Shown piece by piece: positions 8,063 through 14,160 of a stretch of DNA of 15,431 bases. The notes beneath the pieces are model-generated. The model was given only the letters and a program-made list of their open reading frames with translations. It had not been told where the DNA came from and did not search any database. The first letter of the stretch is position 1. The number at the start of each line of letters is the position of its first letter. The position numbers and the translations under genes are program-made. Source of the stretch: an uncultured Eubacteriales bacterium. Lineage in GTDB: Bacteria; Bacillota; Clostridia; Oscillospirales; Oscillospiraceae. The stretch spans positions 1 to 15,431 of the forward strand of contig USHP01000012.1 in the NCBI GenBank assembly GCA_900554625.1, in the 5' to 3' direction.

Positions 8063-8078
8063 AGGGCATAACTGCCCT
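8063..8078 (-). promoter_or_regulatory. Hairpin in the rpmE leader
   Basis: A perfect 6-bp inverted repeat (AGGGCA, loop of 4, TGCCCT) lies in the short untranslated leader of rpmE, between the predicted start near 8095 and the ribosome binding site. L31 leader motifs that may allow feedback control by the protein have been described in several phyla. Whether this is one is inference; no T-run follows, so it is not a terminator. Confidence 0.45.
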
Positions 8079-8101
8079 AAGCAATCTTTAATCGCCCGGA
8101 T

Positions 8102-8130
8102 ATAATATCACATTGTGTCAAAGATTGCAA
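8102..8130 (-). promoter_or_regulatory. Promoter of rpmE
   Basis: On the minus strand TTGCAA (8125-8130) and TATTAT (8102-8107) are exactly 17 bases apart, with TGA before the -10 (extended -10). A TTGACA within the spacer is too close to the -10 to serve as its -35. The leader would be about 60 bases. Confidence 0.7.
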
Positions 8131-8202
8131 GTGTTTTTTTACTTTTTTTCAAAAAACAGAATCAGCCGGAAAATAAAATCACAAAATTACCAAAAAGGCT
8201 AT

Positions 8203-8814
8203 TTACAGTAATTCTGAGGGAATTTTTCGGTCACGAAAGTAGTATTCTCGATCGTGTTGGCCGATGCTGCGCATCACTCGGCAGGGATTTCCAACTGCGA
8301 TGACATTTGCAGGAATATCCCTGGTGACAATACTGCCAGCTCCGATAACGGTATTATCGCCGATGCTGACACCAGGTAAGACAATTACACCAGCGCCCAG
8401 CCAACAGTTTTTGCCAATGTGTACCGGCATGTTAAACTGCAAGCCTTGCTGTCTGAGCTGCGGCAAAATGGGATGCCCCGCCGTGGCAATGGTTACATTC
8501 GGACCAATCATGGCATAGTCATCAATGTAAATGTGCGTATCATCTACAAGCGTCAGGTTAAAATTGGCATAAACGCCCTTGCCCAAGTGCACATGTCGTC
8601 CACCAAAATTAGAGAAAAATGGGGATTCAATATAGCACCCATCCCCTGCTTCAGCCAGCATTTCTTTCAGTTTCTGCTCCCGTTTTTCCAACTGTACATG
8701 GGGAATATCGTTGTACTGTTTCAGACTGTCCAGAAAGATCAGCTGTTCTTTGAGAATATCGGGGTCCATCGGCAGATAAATCTCACCGCTGTGCTGCTTC
8801 TCTTTAATATTCAT
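8203..8814 (-). CDS. Hexapeptide-repeat O-acetyltransferase (LacA/Maa type)
   Basis: The protein is a cytoplasmic trimeric acyltransferase of the maltose/galactoside O-acetyltransferase family, which moves an acetyl group from acetyl-CoA to a sugar hydroxyl. The 203 residues fit LacA (203 in E. coli). An N-terminal helical maltose-acetyltransferase domain (about 5-55) precedes a left-handed beta-helix with hexapeptide repeats. The catalytic histidine lies in TAGHP (H114), and the end has the conserved AVGNPCRV. The ATG is 9 bases after the stop of the aminopeptidase gene, so they are probably co-transcribed. The ribosome binding site is weak. The true sugar acceptor is unknown. No clear terminator follows. 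Confidence 0.9.
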   Translation of the reverse strand: MNIKEKQHSGEIYLPMDPDILKEQLIFLDSLKQYNDIPHVQLEKREQKLKEMLAEAGDGCYIESPFFSNFGGRHVHLGKGVYANFNLTLVDDTHIYIDDYAMIGPNVTIATAGHPILPQLRQQGLQFNMPVHIGKNCWLGAGVIVLPGVSIGDNTVIGAGSIVTRDIPANVIAVGNPCRVMRSIGQHDREYYFRDRKIPSELL

Positions 8815-8823
8815 AGTGCCACA

Positions 8824-10047
8824 TCAAAAAGCCCAGTTGCCATTGCGGAAGATGGGAACAACTTTACCATCGGCGCAGGTTGCGTCGATGTTCATGCTGT
8901 CGCATCCAATCATAAAATCCTCGTGGATCATGGAATCATTCAAGCCCATTTCCCGGCACTGCTCCAAGGTCTTGTCCTGGTAATCCTGGATGGTGTCAGC
9001 GTAACCCATGCCCAGAGCCAGATGGCAGGCGGCATTTTCATCAAACAAAGTGTTGTAGAACAAAATCCCGCTTTCACAAATCGGGCTCTTTTGCGGTACC
9101 AGTGCACATTCTCCCAAGTAAGCAGCGCCTTCATCCATAGAGATCATTGCATTGAGCAGTTCCTCCCCCGCTTCTGCATTGGCCTCAACGGCTTTCCCGT
9201 TCTCAAAGCGGATAAAGAAATTCTCAATCAACTGGCCACGGTAAGAAAGAGGCTTTGTGGAGTAGACGATGCCTTCTGCCATGCCTTTCTTGGGAGAGAT
9301 AAAGCATTCTTCAGTGGGAATGTTTGCATTGAACGCAATCCCCTGAAGGCTGGTATCTCTGCCGCCCCGCCAGCAGCCCTCGTCCATCATCCCCACCGTC
9401 AGGTCGGTGCCATTTTCAGCGGTGTAATGCAAAGAGCGGATGTTCAGGCTGTTCAGATAGTCGCAGCGCCTTGCCAGATCTGCATTGTGTTCTTCCCATG
9501 CTTTTACCGGGTCATCTGTGACACGAGCGGTATCCAGGATGGCTTCCCAAAGCTTCTCTACCGCAAGGCTTGTGCGCATTCCAGGAAACACCTTCTTTGC
9601 CCAGGCTTCGCCGGGCACTGCGGCAATACACCACTGATCCCGGTTTTCCCGACGGTCCCGATAGGGCTTCAGAATGGGATAGGACATCTGTCTGGCCTTG
9701 GTAACCTTCTCCATATTGATGCCCTTGAGCCCATCGGGATCAGAGGATTCCAAGTGAATCCTAGCGGGCAGTACCTGACAGAAATGCTCTTGACGGGCTT
9801 CCTGCCAAGGCTCAACGGTTCCCAGGGTTTTGACAGACTGGTAACGGACATGAAGCTTCTGCAAAGGCTGATAGTTCCACTCAACAACGACCTTTTTTGC
9901 CTTTGCCTTATATGCTTCTTCTACCACCATTTTTACAAATTCCGGCTGATCCAGATCGGCATAAATCATGACTTCCTGGTCTTTCTGTACATTCACGCCG
10001 CATCGGACAATGAGACGGGCATATTCTCTGAGACGAGTTTTTTTCAT
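8824..10047 (-). CDS. Aminopeptidase, peptidase family M29
   Basis: M29 enzymes (AmpS, PepS, AmpT) are two-metal cytoplasmic exopeptidases that remove N-terminal residues from peptides. The 407 residues match the family length of about 410. Candidate metal ligands by position are a glutamate in NIPTEECF (246/247), E313 in GECALVP, H342 in CHLALGMGY, and H375 with D377 in IHEDFMIG. AAAGGAGCG lies 7 bases before the ATG, and a strong promoter is found upstream. The gene leads a two-gene unit with the acetyltransferase; the functional tie is unclear. Substrate preference cannot be predicted. Confidence 0.94.
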   Translation of the reverse strand: MKKTRLREYARLIVRCGVNVQKDQEVMIYADLDQPEFVKMVVEEAYKAKAKKVVVEWNYQPLQKLHVRYQSVKTLGTVEPWQEARQEHFCQVLPARIHLESSDPDGLKGINMEKVTKARQMSYPILKPYRDRRENRDQWCIAAVPGEAWAKKVFPGMRTSLAVEKLWEAILDTARVTDDPVKAWEEHNADLARRCDYLNSLNIRSLHYTAENGTDLTVGMMDEGCWRGGRDTSLQGIAFNANIPTEECFISPKKGMAEGIVYSTKPLSYRGQLIENFFIRFENGKAVEANAEAGEELLNAMISMDEGAAYLGECALVPQKSPICESGILFYNTLFDENAACHLALGMGYADTIQDYQDKTLEQCREMGLNDSMIHEDFMIGCDSMNIDATCADGKVVPIFRNGNWAF

Positions 10048-10077
10048 AATAAGCGCTCCTTTGCTGTAACTTTTGCT

Positions 10078-10106
10078 ATCCTACCAGATTTTACCCAAAA
10101 GGTCAA
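10078..10106 (-). promoter_or_regulatory. Promoter of the aminopeptidase gene
   Basis: On the minus strand TTGACC (10101-10106) and TAGGAT (10078-10083) are 17 bases apart, with TGG before the -10 (extended -10). The start would be near 10071, about 24 bases before the ATG. Only 6 bases separate its -35 from that of the divergent promoter. Confidence 0.72.
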
Positions 10107-10127
10107 TCTTTCTTGCAATCAATTGAC
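10102..10127. promoter_or_regulatory. Inverted repeat between divergent promoters
   Basis: GTCAAT (10102-10107) and ATTGAC (10122-10127) are mirror arms centred at 10114.5. One arm covers most of the aminopeptidase -35 box; the other lies in the spacer of the methyltransferase promoter. This is a possible site for a regulator of both genes, but TTGAC-like -35 sequence itself explains part of the symmetry. Confidence 0.3.
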
Positions 10128-10141
10128 AAATCGTTTATAAT
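10113..10141 (+). promoter_or_regulatory. Promoter of the homocysteine methyltransferase-like gene
   Basis: TTGCAA (10113-10118) and a perfect TATAAT (10136-10141) are 17 bases apart. The TTGACA at 10123-10128 is only 7 bases from the -10 and is not the functional -35. The start would be near 10148, about 28 bases before the ATG. Confidence 0.72.
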
Positions 10142-10175
10142 TACAAAATCTATTTTCAGATTTGAGGGCTGGCTT

Positions 10176-11045
10176 ATGCTGACAAAAGAACAATTTCATC
10201 AAAAGATTGCAGATGGTCTGCACATCCTGGACGGTGCCACAGGCTCGAACCTGCGCAATGCCGGGATGCCAAAGGGCTGCTGTGCCGAACAATGGATTTT
10301 AGAAAATCCGGAGCCGCTGGTATCTCTGCAGCGAGCTTATGCACAATCTGGAAGCCAGATTATCTATGCGCCCACTTTTCAGGCCCAACCCATCGCGTTG
10401 AAAACTGTAGGCCTGGAAAAGCAAACAGAAAAAATCAATGCAGCTTTGGTTGCGCTTAGCCGGTCCGCGGCACCGGGATGCCTGATTGCAGGAGACCTAA
10501 CAACCCTGGCAACGTTTTGTGATAGTTGGGATCCGGATAGTTTTGAATTGCTGGTGGAAAATTACCGCTGCCAAATTCGCGGTCTGATCGATGGCGGTTG
10601 CGATCTTTTGGTAGGAGAAACGCTTTTGTATCCCCAAGAGGCGGAGGCAATCCTTACTGCTGCAGAATTGGAAGGCGCAGGAGCGGTGATGTACAGCTTT
10701 ACGATGCAAAGTGATGGGGCGCTTTTATCCGGTACCGATGCCGTTCCCGTTTTGCAGGAGTTGGAGCAGGCCGGTGCTGCAGCAGTAGGATTTAACTGCG
10801 TAGCAGCGGATGTACTGACACCATCTCTGGTCAGCCGGCTTCGTCGGTATGTAAAAGGGCCGCTGATCTGTAAACCAAATGCGGGCATTCCTGTAATTGA
10901 CGATAATGGAATCGCAGTCTACTCACAATCACCTGAGGAGTTTGCTGGGATTATGGCGCAGTGTGCTGCTAACGGAGCGAATCTTTTAGGAGGCTGCTGC
11001 GGCACGGAGCCAAAGCATATTCATGCCCTGGCTTCAATCAAATAG
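10176..11045 (+). CDS. Stand-alone homocysteine S-methyltransferase domain protein
   Basis: The 289 residues form one Hcy-binding (pfam02574-type) barrel, as in the N-terminal module of MetH or in MmuM/BHMT. Such enzymes transfer a methyl group to homocysteine to form methionine. Visible motifs are ILDGATGSNL (17-26), the zinc cysteine in VGFNC (C208), and the double-cysteine GGCCGTEP (C274, C275). All three zinc ligands are present. The folate, B12 and reactivation domains of MetH are absent and no partner genes lie nearby, so the methyl donor is unknown. The ATG at 10176 is chosen because GAGGG lies about 9 bases upstream and the promoter excludes a longer start at 10113. It could be part of a split methionine synthase or use S-methylmethionine. 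Confidence 0.88.
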   Translation: MLTKEQFHQKIADGLHILDGATGSNLRNAGMPKGCCAEQWILENPEPLVSLQRAYAQSGSQIIYAPTFQAQPIALKTVGLEKQTEKINAALVALSRSAAPGCLIAGDLTTLATFCDSWDPDSFELLVENYRCQIRGLIDGGCDLLVGETLLYPQEAEAILTAAELEGAGAVMYSFTMQSDGALLSGTDAVPVLQELEQAGAAAVGFNCVAADVLTPSLVSRLRRYVKGPLICKPNAGIPVIDDNGIAVYSQSPEEFAGIMAQCAANGANLLGGCCGTEPKHIHALASIK

Positions 11046-11122
11046 CCGAAAATCGCTGCACTTAATCTTCAAGTGCTGACCGGAATTTGGTGGAAAAGAA
11101 CCAGCATTTTTTCCTTTCGCTA

Positions 11123-11151
11123 TTGCCTATTTCGGCGAATTTTGTTATAAT
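11123..11151 (+). promoter_or_regulatory. Strong promoter almost touching the start of the membrane-E2 gene
   Basis: TTGCCT (11123-11128) and TATAAT (11146-11151) are 17 bases apart, with TGT before the -10 (extended -10). The expected start near 11158 falls on or next to the ATG at 11159, leaving no leader and no room for a ribosome binding site. Confidence 0.65.
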
Positions 11152-11158
11152 ATGGCAC

Positions 11159-12577
11159 ATGAAAACTAGAATTCATCTTTATGTCAGCCGCAAAAACGCG
11201 CTGACCTGGCTGATGGCCTTTTGCATGGTGGCGTCGGCAGTGACCCGCATTGCGTTTCCCGGTTTGAAAGGGTCCGGTGATTCGCTTTATGTGTGGAGTC
11301 AAATCATTCTGCCTATTGTGACCCCCGTGCTGTATGCTGCCATCGTCCTCACGAACGGTGATGAACTGTTCTACAAGACCGCTATTCCCGTCTGGATGAT
11401 GATTCTGTATGCCAGTATTTGGATCAACCAGAATGTGGCAAGTCGAATGATGGTATTTTTGTTCTGGATTGCCCTGGTGTTCTTCGGTTGTATCTATACG
11501 GATATCACCTCCGGCCACAGAGGGGGCGCTGCTTTTTTGCTGTTCCCTCTATTCCTGCTCCCTTTGGGTTTCTTGCTCTACTTTCACCGTGTTGGATTGG
11601 TCGGCAGAGATATGGAAGTAATCCATCGCTGCCTGCCGGATGCTTTGATGCTGTTTGGGCTTTTGTTGCTGTCTTTTGCAGTTCGTCTGCATCCGCTTGG
11701 AGAGTACCATCCAACCTGGGGAGATCGTTCAGACGGCCGCCGGATTCGGTCTTTGCCGCCTATGAGCCAGGTATCCCCTTATATCATGGTTACGCGAAAC
11801 ACCTCGGCAAACTACTACGAAGACTCTCTGGAAATCAGTCATGTAGATCGCTATATTCGCCAGAAGCGCCGGGAGGGTCTGACCAACTTCGGAATTCTGC
11901 ATGTTCTGCTTGCCAGCTATGTTCGGGCTTTGTGCAAGTACCCTGCGCTGAATCGCTTTATTTCTGGACAGAGAATCTATTCCAGAGGGGACGATATTCA
12001 ATACTGCATGGTTGTCAAAAAGGAAATGACGACCGAATCCCCAGATACGGTTATTAAAGTTCATCTTTCCCCCAAAGATACTGCGGATGATGTATACCGA
12101 AAGCTGCAAAGCGCAATCGAAGACGCAAAACACGCCTCTTTGGACTCTACTTTTGACAATACCGCAGGAATGTTCACTCTGATTCCTGGTATTTTCCTAA
12201 AGTTTACCTTCTGGTTACTGAAAACAATGGATTATTTTGGCCTGCTTCCAAAGTTCCTTCTGGAAGTCAGTCCCTTCCACGGTTCGCTGTTCTTTACCTC
12301 TCTTGGAAGTCTGGGTATTCCGCCGGTATTTCACCATTTATATGATTTTGGTAATCTGCCGGTCTTTGGGGCGTTCGGTATGAAGCGTCGGGTTTATGAG
12401 CTGAGTGAGGATGGTTCCGTTGTACAGAAAAAGTATGTGGATGTAAAGTTCACGCTGGATGAACGAATTGCAGATGGATTTTACTATGCCGCTTTTCTCA
12501 AGCATTACAAGCGGATTTTGCAGCATCCCGAAATTCTGAATCATCCCCCAGAGGAAGTACTAAATGATATCGATTGA
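11159..12577 (+). CDS. Membrane protein with C-terminal E2-like (2-oxoacid dehydrogenase acyltransferase) domain
   Basis: From the ATG at 11159 the protein has 472 residues. Six hydrophobic segments (about 13-33, 44-65, 73-92, 97-117, 124-144, 160-180) make a membrane domain. From about residue 205 the sequence resembles the trimeric catalytic domain of E2 acyltransferases and its CAT-like relatives. Support comes from TNFGILHVLLASYVRALCKYP (242-262), FFTSLGSLGI (378-387) and the C-terminal DERIADGFYYAAFLKHYKRIL (434-454). The canonical motif is DHRxxDG; here the catalytic His is Glu (E435). No lipoyl or subunit-binding domain is present and no dehydrogenase genes are nearby. An acyl-transfer or structural role at the membrane is inference. 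An alternative TTG start at 11087 lacks a ribosome binding site. The gene overlaps birA by 14 bases. Confidence 0.8.
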   Translation: MKTRIHLYVSRKNALTWLMAFCMVASAVTRIAFPGLKGSGDSLYVWSQIILPIVTPVLYAAIVLTNGDELFYKTAIPVWMMILYASIWINQNVASRMMVFLFWIALVFFGCIYTDITSGHRGGAAFLLFPLFLLPLGFLLYFHRVGLVGRDMEVIHRCLPDALMLFGLLLLSFAVRLHPLGEYHPTWGDRSDGRRIRSLPPMSQVSPYIMVTRNTSANYYEDSLEISHVDRYIRQKRREGLTNFGILHVLLASYVRALCKYPALNRFISGQRIYSRGDDIQYCMVVKKEMTTESPDTVIKVHLSPKDTADDVYRKLQSAIEDAKHASLDSTFDNTAGMFTLIPGIFLKFTFWLLKTMDYFGLLPKFLLEVSPFHGSLFFTSLGSLGIPPVFHHLYDFGNLPVFGAFGMKRRVYELSEDGSVVQKKYVDVKFTLDERIADGFYYAAFLKHYKRILQHPEILNHPPEEVLNDID

Positions 12578-13376
12578 TACAGAAGCAGATATTTTAGCGC
12601 ATCTGACAGATGCTTATCGGTGGAAAGCAGATTTCCACTTTGTAAATCAGGTGGACTCAACCAATGACCGGCTGAAAATCATGGCACGGCAAGGTGCCCC
12701 GCATGGCACTGTCCTCGCAGCAGGCGCACAGACTGGCGGACATGGAAGGCTGGGCCGCAGCTTCCACTCCCCTCAGGGAACCGGGATATACCTTAGCGTT
12801 CTGCTGCGTCCTCAGTGTGTTCCTACGAAATTGATGCACCTTACCTGTGCTTCTGGTGTTGCTATGTGCAACGCCATTGAGCGTGCGGCGGGATTTCGTC
12901 CCAACATCAAATGGACAAATGATTTGGTGTATAACAAGCGAAAACTGGGCGGTATCTTAACAGAAATGGGACTGACTACTCAAGGCACTGTGGACTATGC
13001 CATCGTTGGGATCGGAATCAACTGCAGTCAGCAGGAACTCGATTTTCCGGAAGAAATTCGGACCGTGGCAGCATCTTTGGAAATGGTTTCAAATCGCCCG
13101 GTATCTCGCGGCGTTCTGGCAGCGGCTATGATGGACGCACTGCAGAAAATGGCAGATGCCCTCTTTGACCGTAAAGAGGAGCTACTGGCACAGTACCGCA
13201 GGGATTGTATTACCATTGGAAAAGAGATTTCTCTGATTCGCGGTGATGAAGTACGTCGAGGTACTGCCCTGGATGTAGATGAAAACGGTGCGCTTGTGGT
13301 GGCTTTTTCGGACGGAAGTGTAGAGGCGGTAAATTCCGGCGAGGTCAGTGTTCGCGGAATGTACGGCTATGTTTAG
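12564..13376 (+). CDS. birA: Biotin-[acetyl-CoA carboxylase] ligase, monofunctional
   Basis: The enzyme activates biotin with ATP and attaches it to a lysine of carboxylase carrier domains. The 270 residues lack the N-terminal winged helix of bifunctional BirA, so it should not repress biotin genes. Seen are DSTN (31-34), Q56, the adenylate loop GGHGRLGR (58-65), KWTNDL (116-121), RKLGGIL (126-132) and GIGIN (149-153), then the SH3-like C-terminal domain (about 220-270). In the loop, E. coli GRGRRGR reads GHGRLGR: the arginine aligned with R118 is kept, the one aligned with R116 is His. GAGG lies 9 bases before the ATG, inside the upstream gene, and the 14-base overlap suggests coupling. Confidence 0.95.
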   Translation: MISIDTEADILAHLTDAYRWKADFHFVNQVDSTNDRLKIMARQGAPHGTVLAAGAQTGGHGRLGRSFHSPQGTGIYLSVLLRPQCVPTKLMHLTCASGVAMCNAIERAAGFRPNIKWTNDLVYNKRKLGGILTEMGLTTQGTVDYAIVGIGINCSQQELDFPEEIRTVAASLEMVSNRPVSRGVLAAAMMDALQKMADALFDRKEELLAQYRRDCITIGKEISLIRGDEVRRGTALDVDENGALVVAFSDGSVEAVNSGEVSVRGMYGYV

Positions 13377-13405
13377 TACGATTTTGCAAATCACGAGAAT
13401 TGTTA

Positions 13406-13434
13406 TTGCTTTTTCTACATATATTGGTTATACT
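13406..13434 (+). promoter_or_regulatory. Promoter of the small acidic-tail membrane protein gene
   Basis: TTGCTT (13406-13411) and TATACT (13429-13434) are 17 bases apart, and the start near 13441 leaves a leader of about 33 bases with a strong GGAGG. No terminator is seen between birA and this promoter, so read-through from birA is possible. Confidence 0.6.
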
Positions 13435-13473
13435 GAGTAACAAGCATAAGAAATACTTTTGGAGGTCAATATT

Positions 13474-13788
13474 ATGAACAAAGCTTTTAATACGGTTTTG
13501 AAAGTTCTCACTGCCTTGGCTGCCATTGCTGGTGTGATCTACATTGTTGCCACCTACGGTGAGCAGATTGTTGCATGGTCCAAGCATATGCTGGCTGCCA
13601 TGTCCAAGTGCCCTGGCGTGGAGTTCGAGGCAAAGGTCAACCTGGTGGATCAGGATGATTGTGCCGAGGAAGAAAGCGCTGCAGAGACTACAGAAGAGGC
13701 TGTCACGGTTCCTGCCGAAGAGCCTGTCTCTGAAACTGTTGTTTCCGAGCACGAGCCTGTGGCCGACGAGAAAGATTTCGCAGAATAA
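13474..13788 (+). CDS. Small protein with one membrane segment and acidic tail, function unknown
   Basis: The ATG at 13474 has GGAGG 8 bases upstream, giving 104 residues; an in-frame ATG five codons earlier would put the ribosome binding site inside the gene. Residues 6-29 are hydrophobic (LKVLTALAAIAGVIYIVATYG), a single membrane segment or uncleaved anchor near the N-terminus. A short amphipathic stretch (30-45) follows. The last 45 residues are rich in Glu, Ala, Val and Pro (CAEEESAAETTEEA, VPAEEPV) and look disordered. I do not recognise the family. The clean promoter, ribosome binding site and terminator indicate a real, probably well-expressed gene. The tail faces the cytoplasm or outside depending on topology, which I cannot decide. 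Confidence 0.82.
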   Translation: MNKAFNTVLKVLTALAAIAGVIYIVATYGEQIVAWSKHMLAAMSKCPGVEFEAKVNLVDQDDCAEEESAAETTEEAVTVPAEEPVSETVVSEHEPVADEKDFAE

Positions 13789-13804
13789 CTGATACTTGAA
13801 ACAA

Positions 13805-13842
13805 TCCCGGAACAGTGTACGGTGCTGTTCCGGGAATTTTAT
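13805..13842 (+). terminator. Intrinsic terminator after the small membrane protein gene
   Basis: An 11-bp perfect stem (TCCCGGAACAG, 13805-13815, with CTGTTCCGGGA, 13825-13835) and a 9-base loop are followed by ATTTTATTTAT. It lies 16 bases after the stop codon. Confidence 0.93.
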
Positions 13843-13854
13843 TTATCTCAAAGT

Positions 13855-13867
13855 GCAAAGTGTACTT
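13855..13867 (+). promoter_or_regulatory. Operator-like repeat 1 of the XRE unit
   Basis: GCAAAGTGTACTT contains AAGT and ACTT arms around a GT centre and runs into the -35 box of the XRE promoter. It matches the downstream repeat at 11 of 13 positions and is spaced 46 bases from it. A binding site for the XRE protein encoded next door is inference. Confidence 0.5.
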
Positions 13868-13894
13868 GACATATCTTTCAAAGCTTGCTATACT
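13866..13894 (+). promoter_or_regulatory. Consensus promoter of the XRE-membrane protein unit
   Basis: Perfect TTGACA (13866-13871) and TATACT (13889-13894) are 17 bases apart, with TGC before the -10 (extended -10). This is the best promoter in the window. A start near 13901 gives a leader of about 54 bases. The near-ideal sequence makes sense if it is normally held off by a repressor. Confidence 0.82.
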
Positions 13895-13900
13895 TATTTC

Positions 13901-13913
13901 GCAAAGTTAACTT
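13901..13913 (+). promoter_or_regulatory. Operator-like repeat 2 of the XRE unit
   Basis: GCAAAGTTAACTT includes a perfect 10-bp palindrome, AAGTTAACTT (13904-13913). It lies at about +1 to +13 of the predicted transcript. With repeat 1 it brackets the promoter. Confidence 0.52.
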
Positions 13914-13954
13914 AGCATTTTGCATACATTGAAAAAACGGGATGTGTTTGCATT

Positions 13955-14158
13955 ATGAAAACAAGGATTCGAGAGCTTAGAAAGGCCCTCAAACTTTCAC
14001 AGGAGGAGCTGGCGGATGCTGTGGGTACCACACGGCAAACCATCACCTCGATTGAGGTTGAAAAATATACCGCTTCCCTCCCCTTGGCCTATAAAATCGC
14101 ACATTATTTTGGACTTACGATTGAAGAAGTATTTGACTTTTCTGACTTGGAGGGATAA
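13955..14158 (+). CDS. Small XRE-family transcriptional regulator
   Basis: The 67 residues are a bare Cro/CI-type helix-turn-helix: IRELRKALKLSQEELADAVG (5-24), then TTRQTITSIEVEKYTASL (25-42) with the recognition helix, ending IAHYFGLTIEEVFDF. There is no extra sensor domain, as in the YozG/YgzD type of small regulator. The ribosome binding site is weak (GGGATG about 11 bases before the ATG), which suits a low-abundance repressor. The membrane protein gene begins 2 bases after its stop. I infer autoregulation through the two 13-bp repeats at its promoter. The HTH assignment is firm; the target is inference. Confidence 0.93.
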   Translation: MKTRIRELRKALKLSQEELADAVGTTRQTITSIEVEKYTASLPLAYKIAHYFGLTIEEVFDFSDLEG

Positions 14159-14160
14159 TT

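Noticed and set aside
8131..8202. Terminator after the acetyltransferase gene
   Set aside because: The region is rich in A and T runs, but I find no GC-containing stem followed by T on the minus strand.
8419..10140. Plus-strand open frame of 573 codons opposite the aminopeptidase and acetyltransferase genes
   Set aside because: It is a shadow of two well-recognised minus-strand genes, has no protein family signature, and has no ribosome binding site or promoter of its own.
10123..10141. TTGACA with TATAAT as a promoter pair
   Set aside because: The spacing is 7 bases, far below the 16-18 needed; TTGCAA at 17 bases is the better -35.
10113..10175. Longer start for the homocysteine methyltransferase gene at 10113
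   Set aside because: The extra 21 codons cover the promoter -35 and -10 boxes, and the ATG at 10176 has a good ribosome binding site and fits the family N-terminus.
11062..11117. Terminator after the homocysteine methyltransferase gene
   Set aside because: There is a GCACTT/AAGTGC stem without a T-run, and a later T-run with only a 4-5 bp stem; neither is convincing.
11087..11158. TTG start at 11087 for the membrane-E2 gene
   Set aside because: It has no ribosome binding site and the added codons contain the promoter. It remains a fallback if the leaderless start is disproved.
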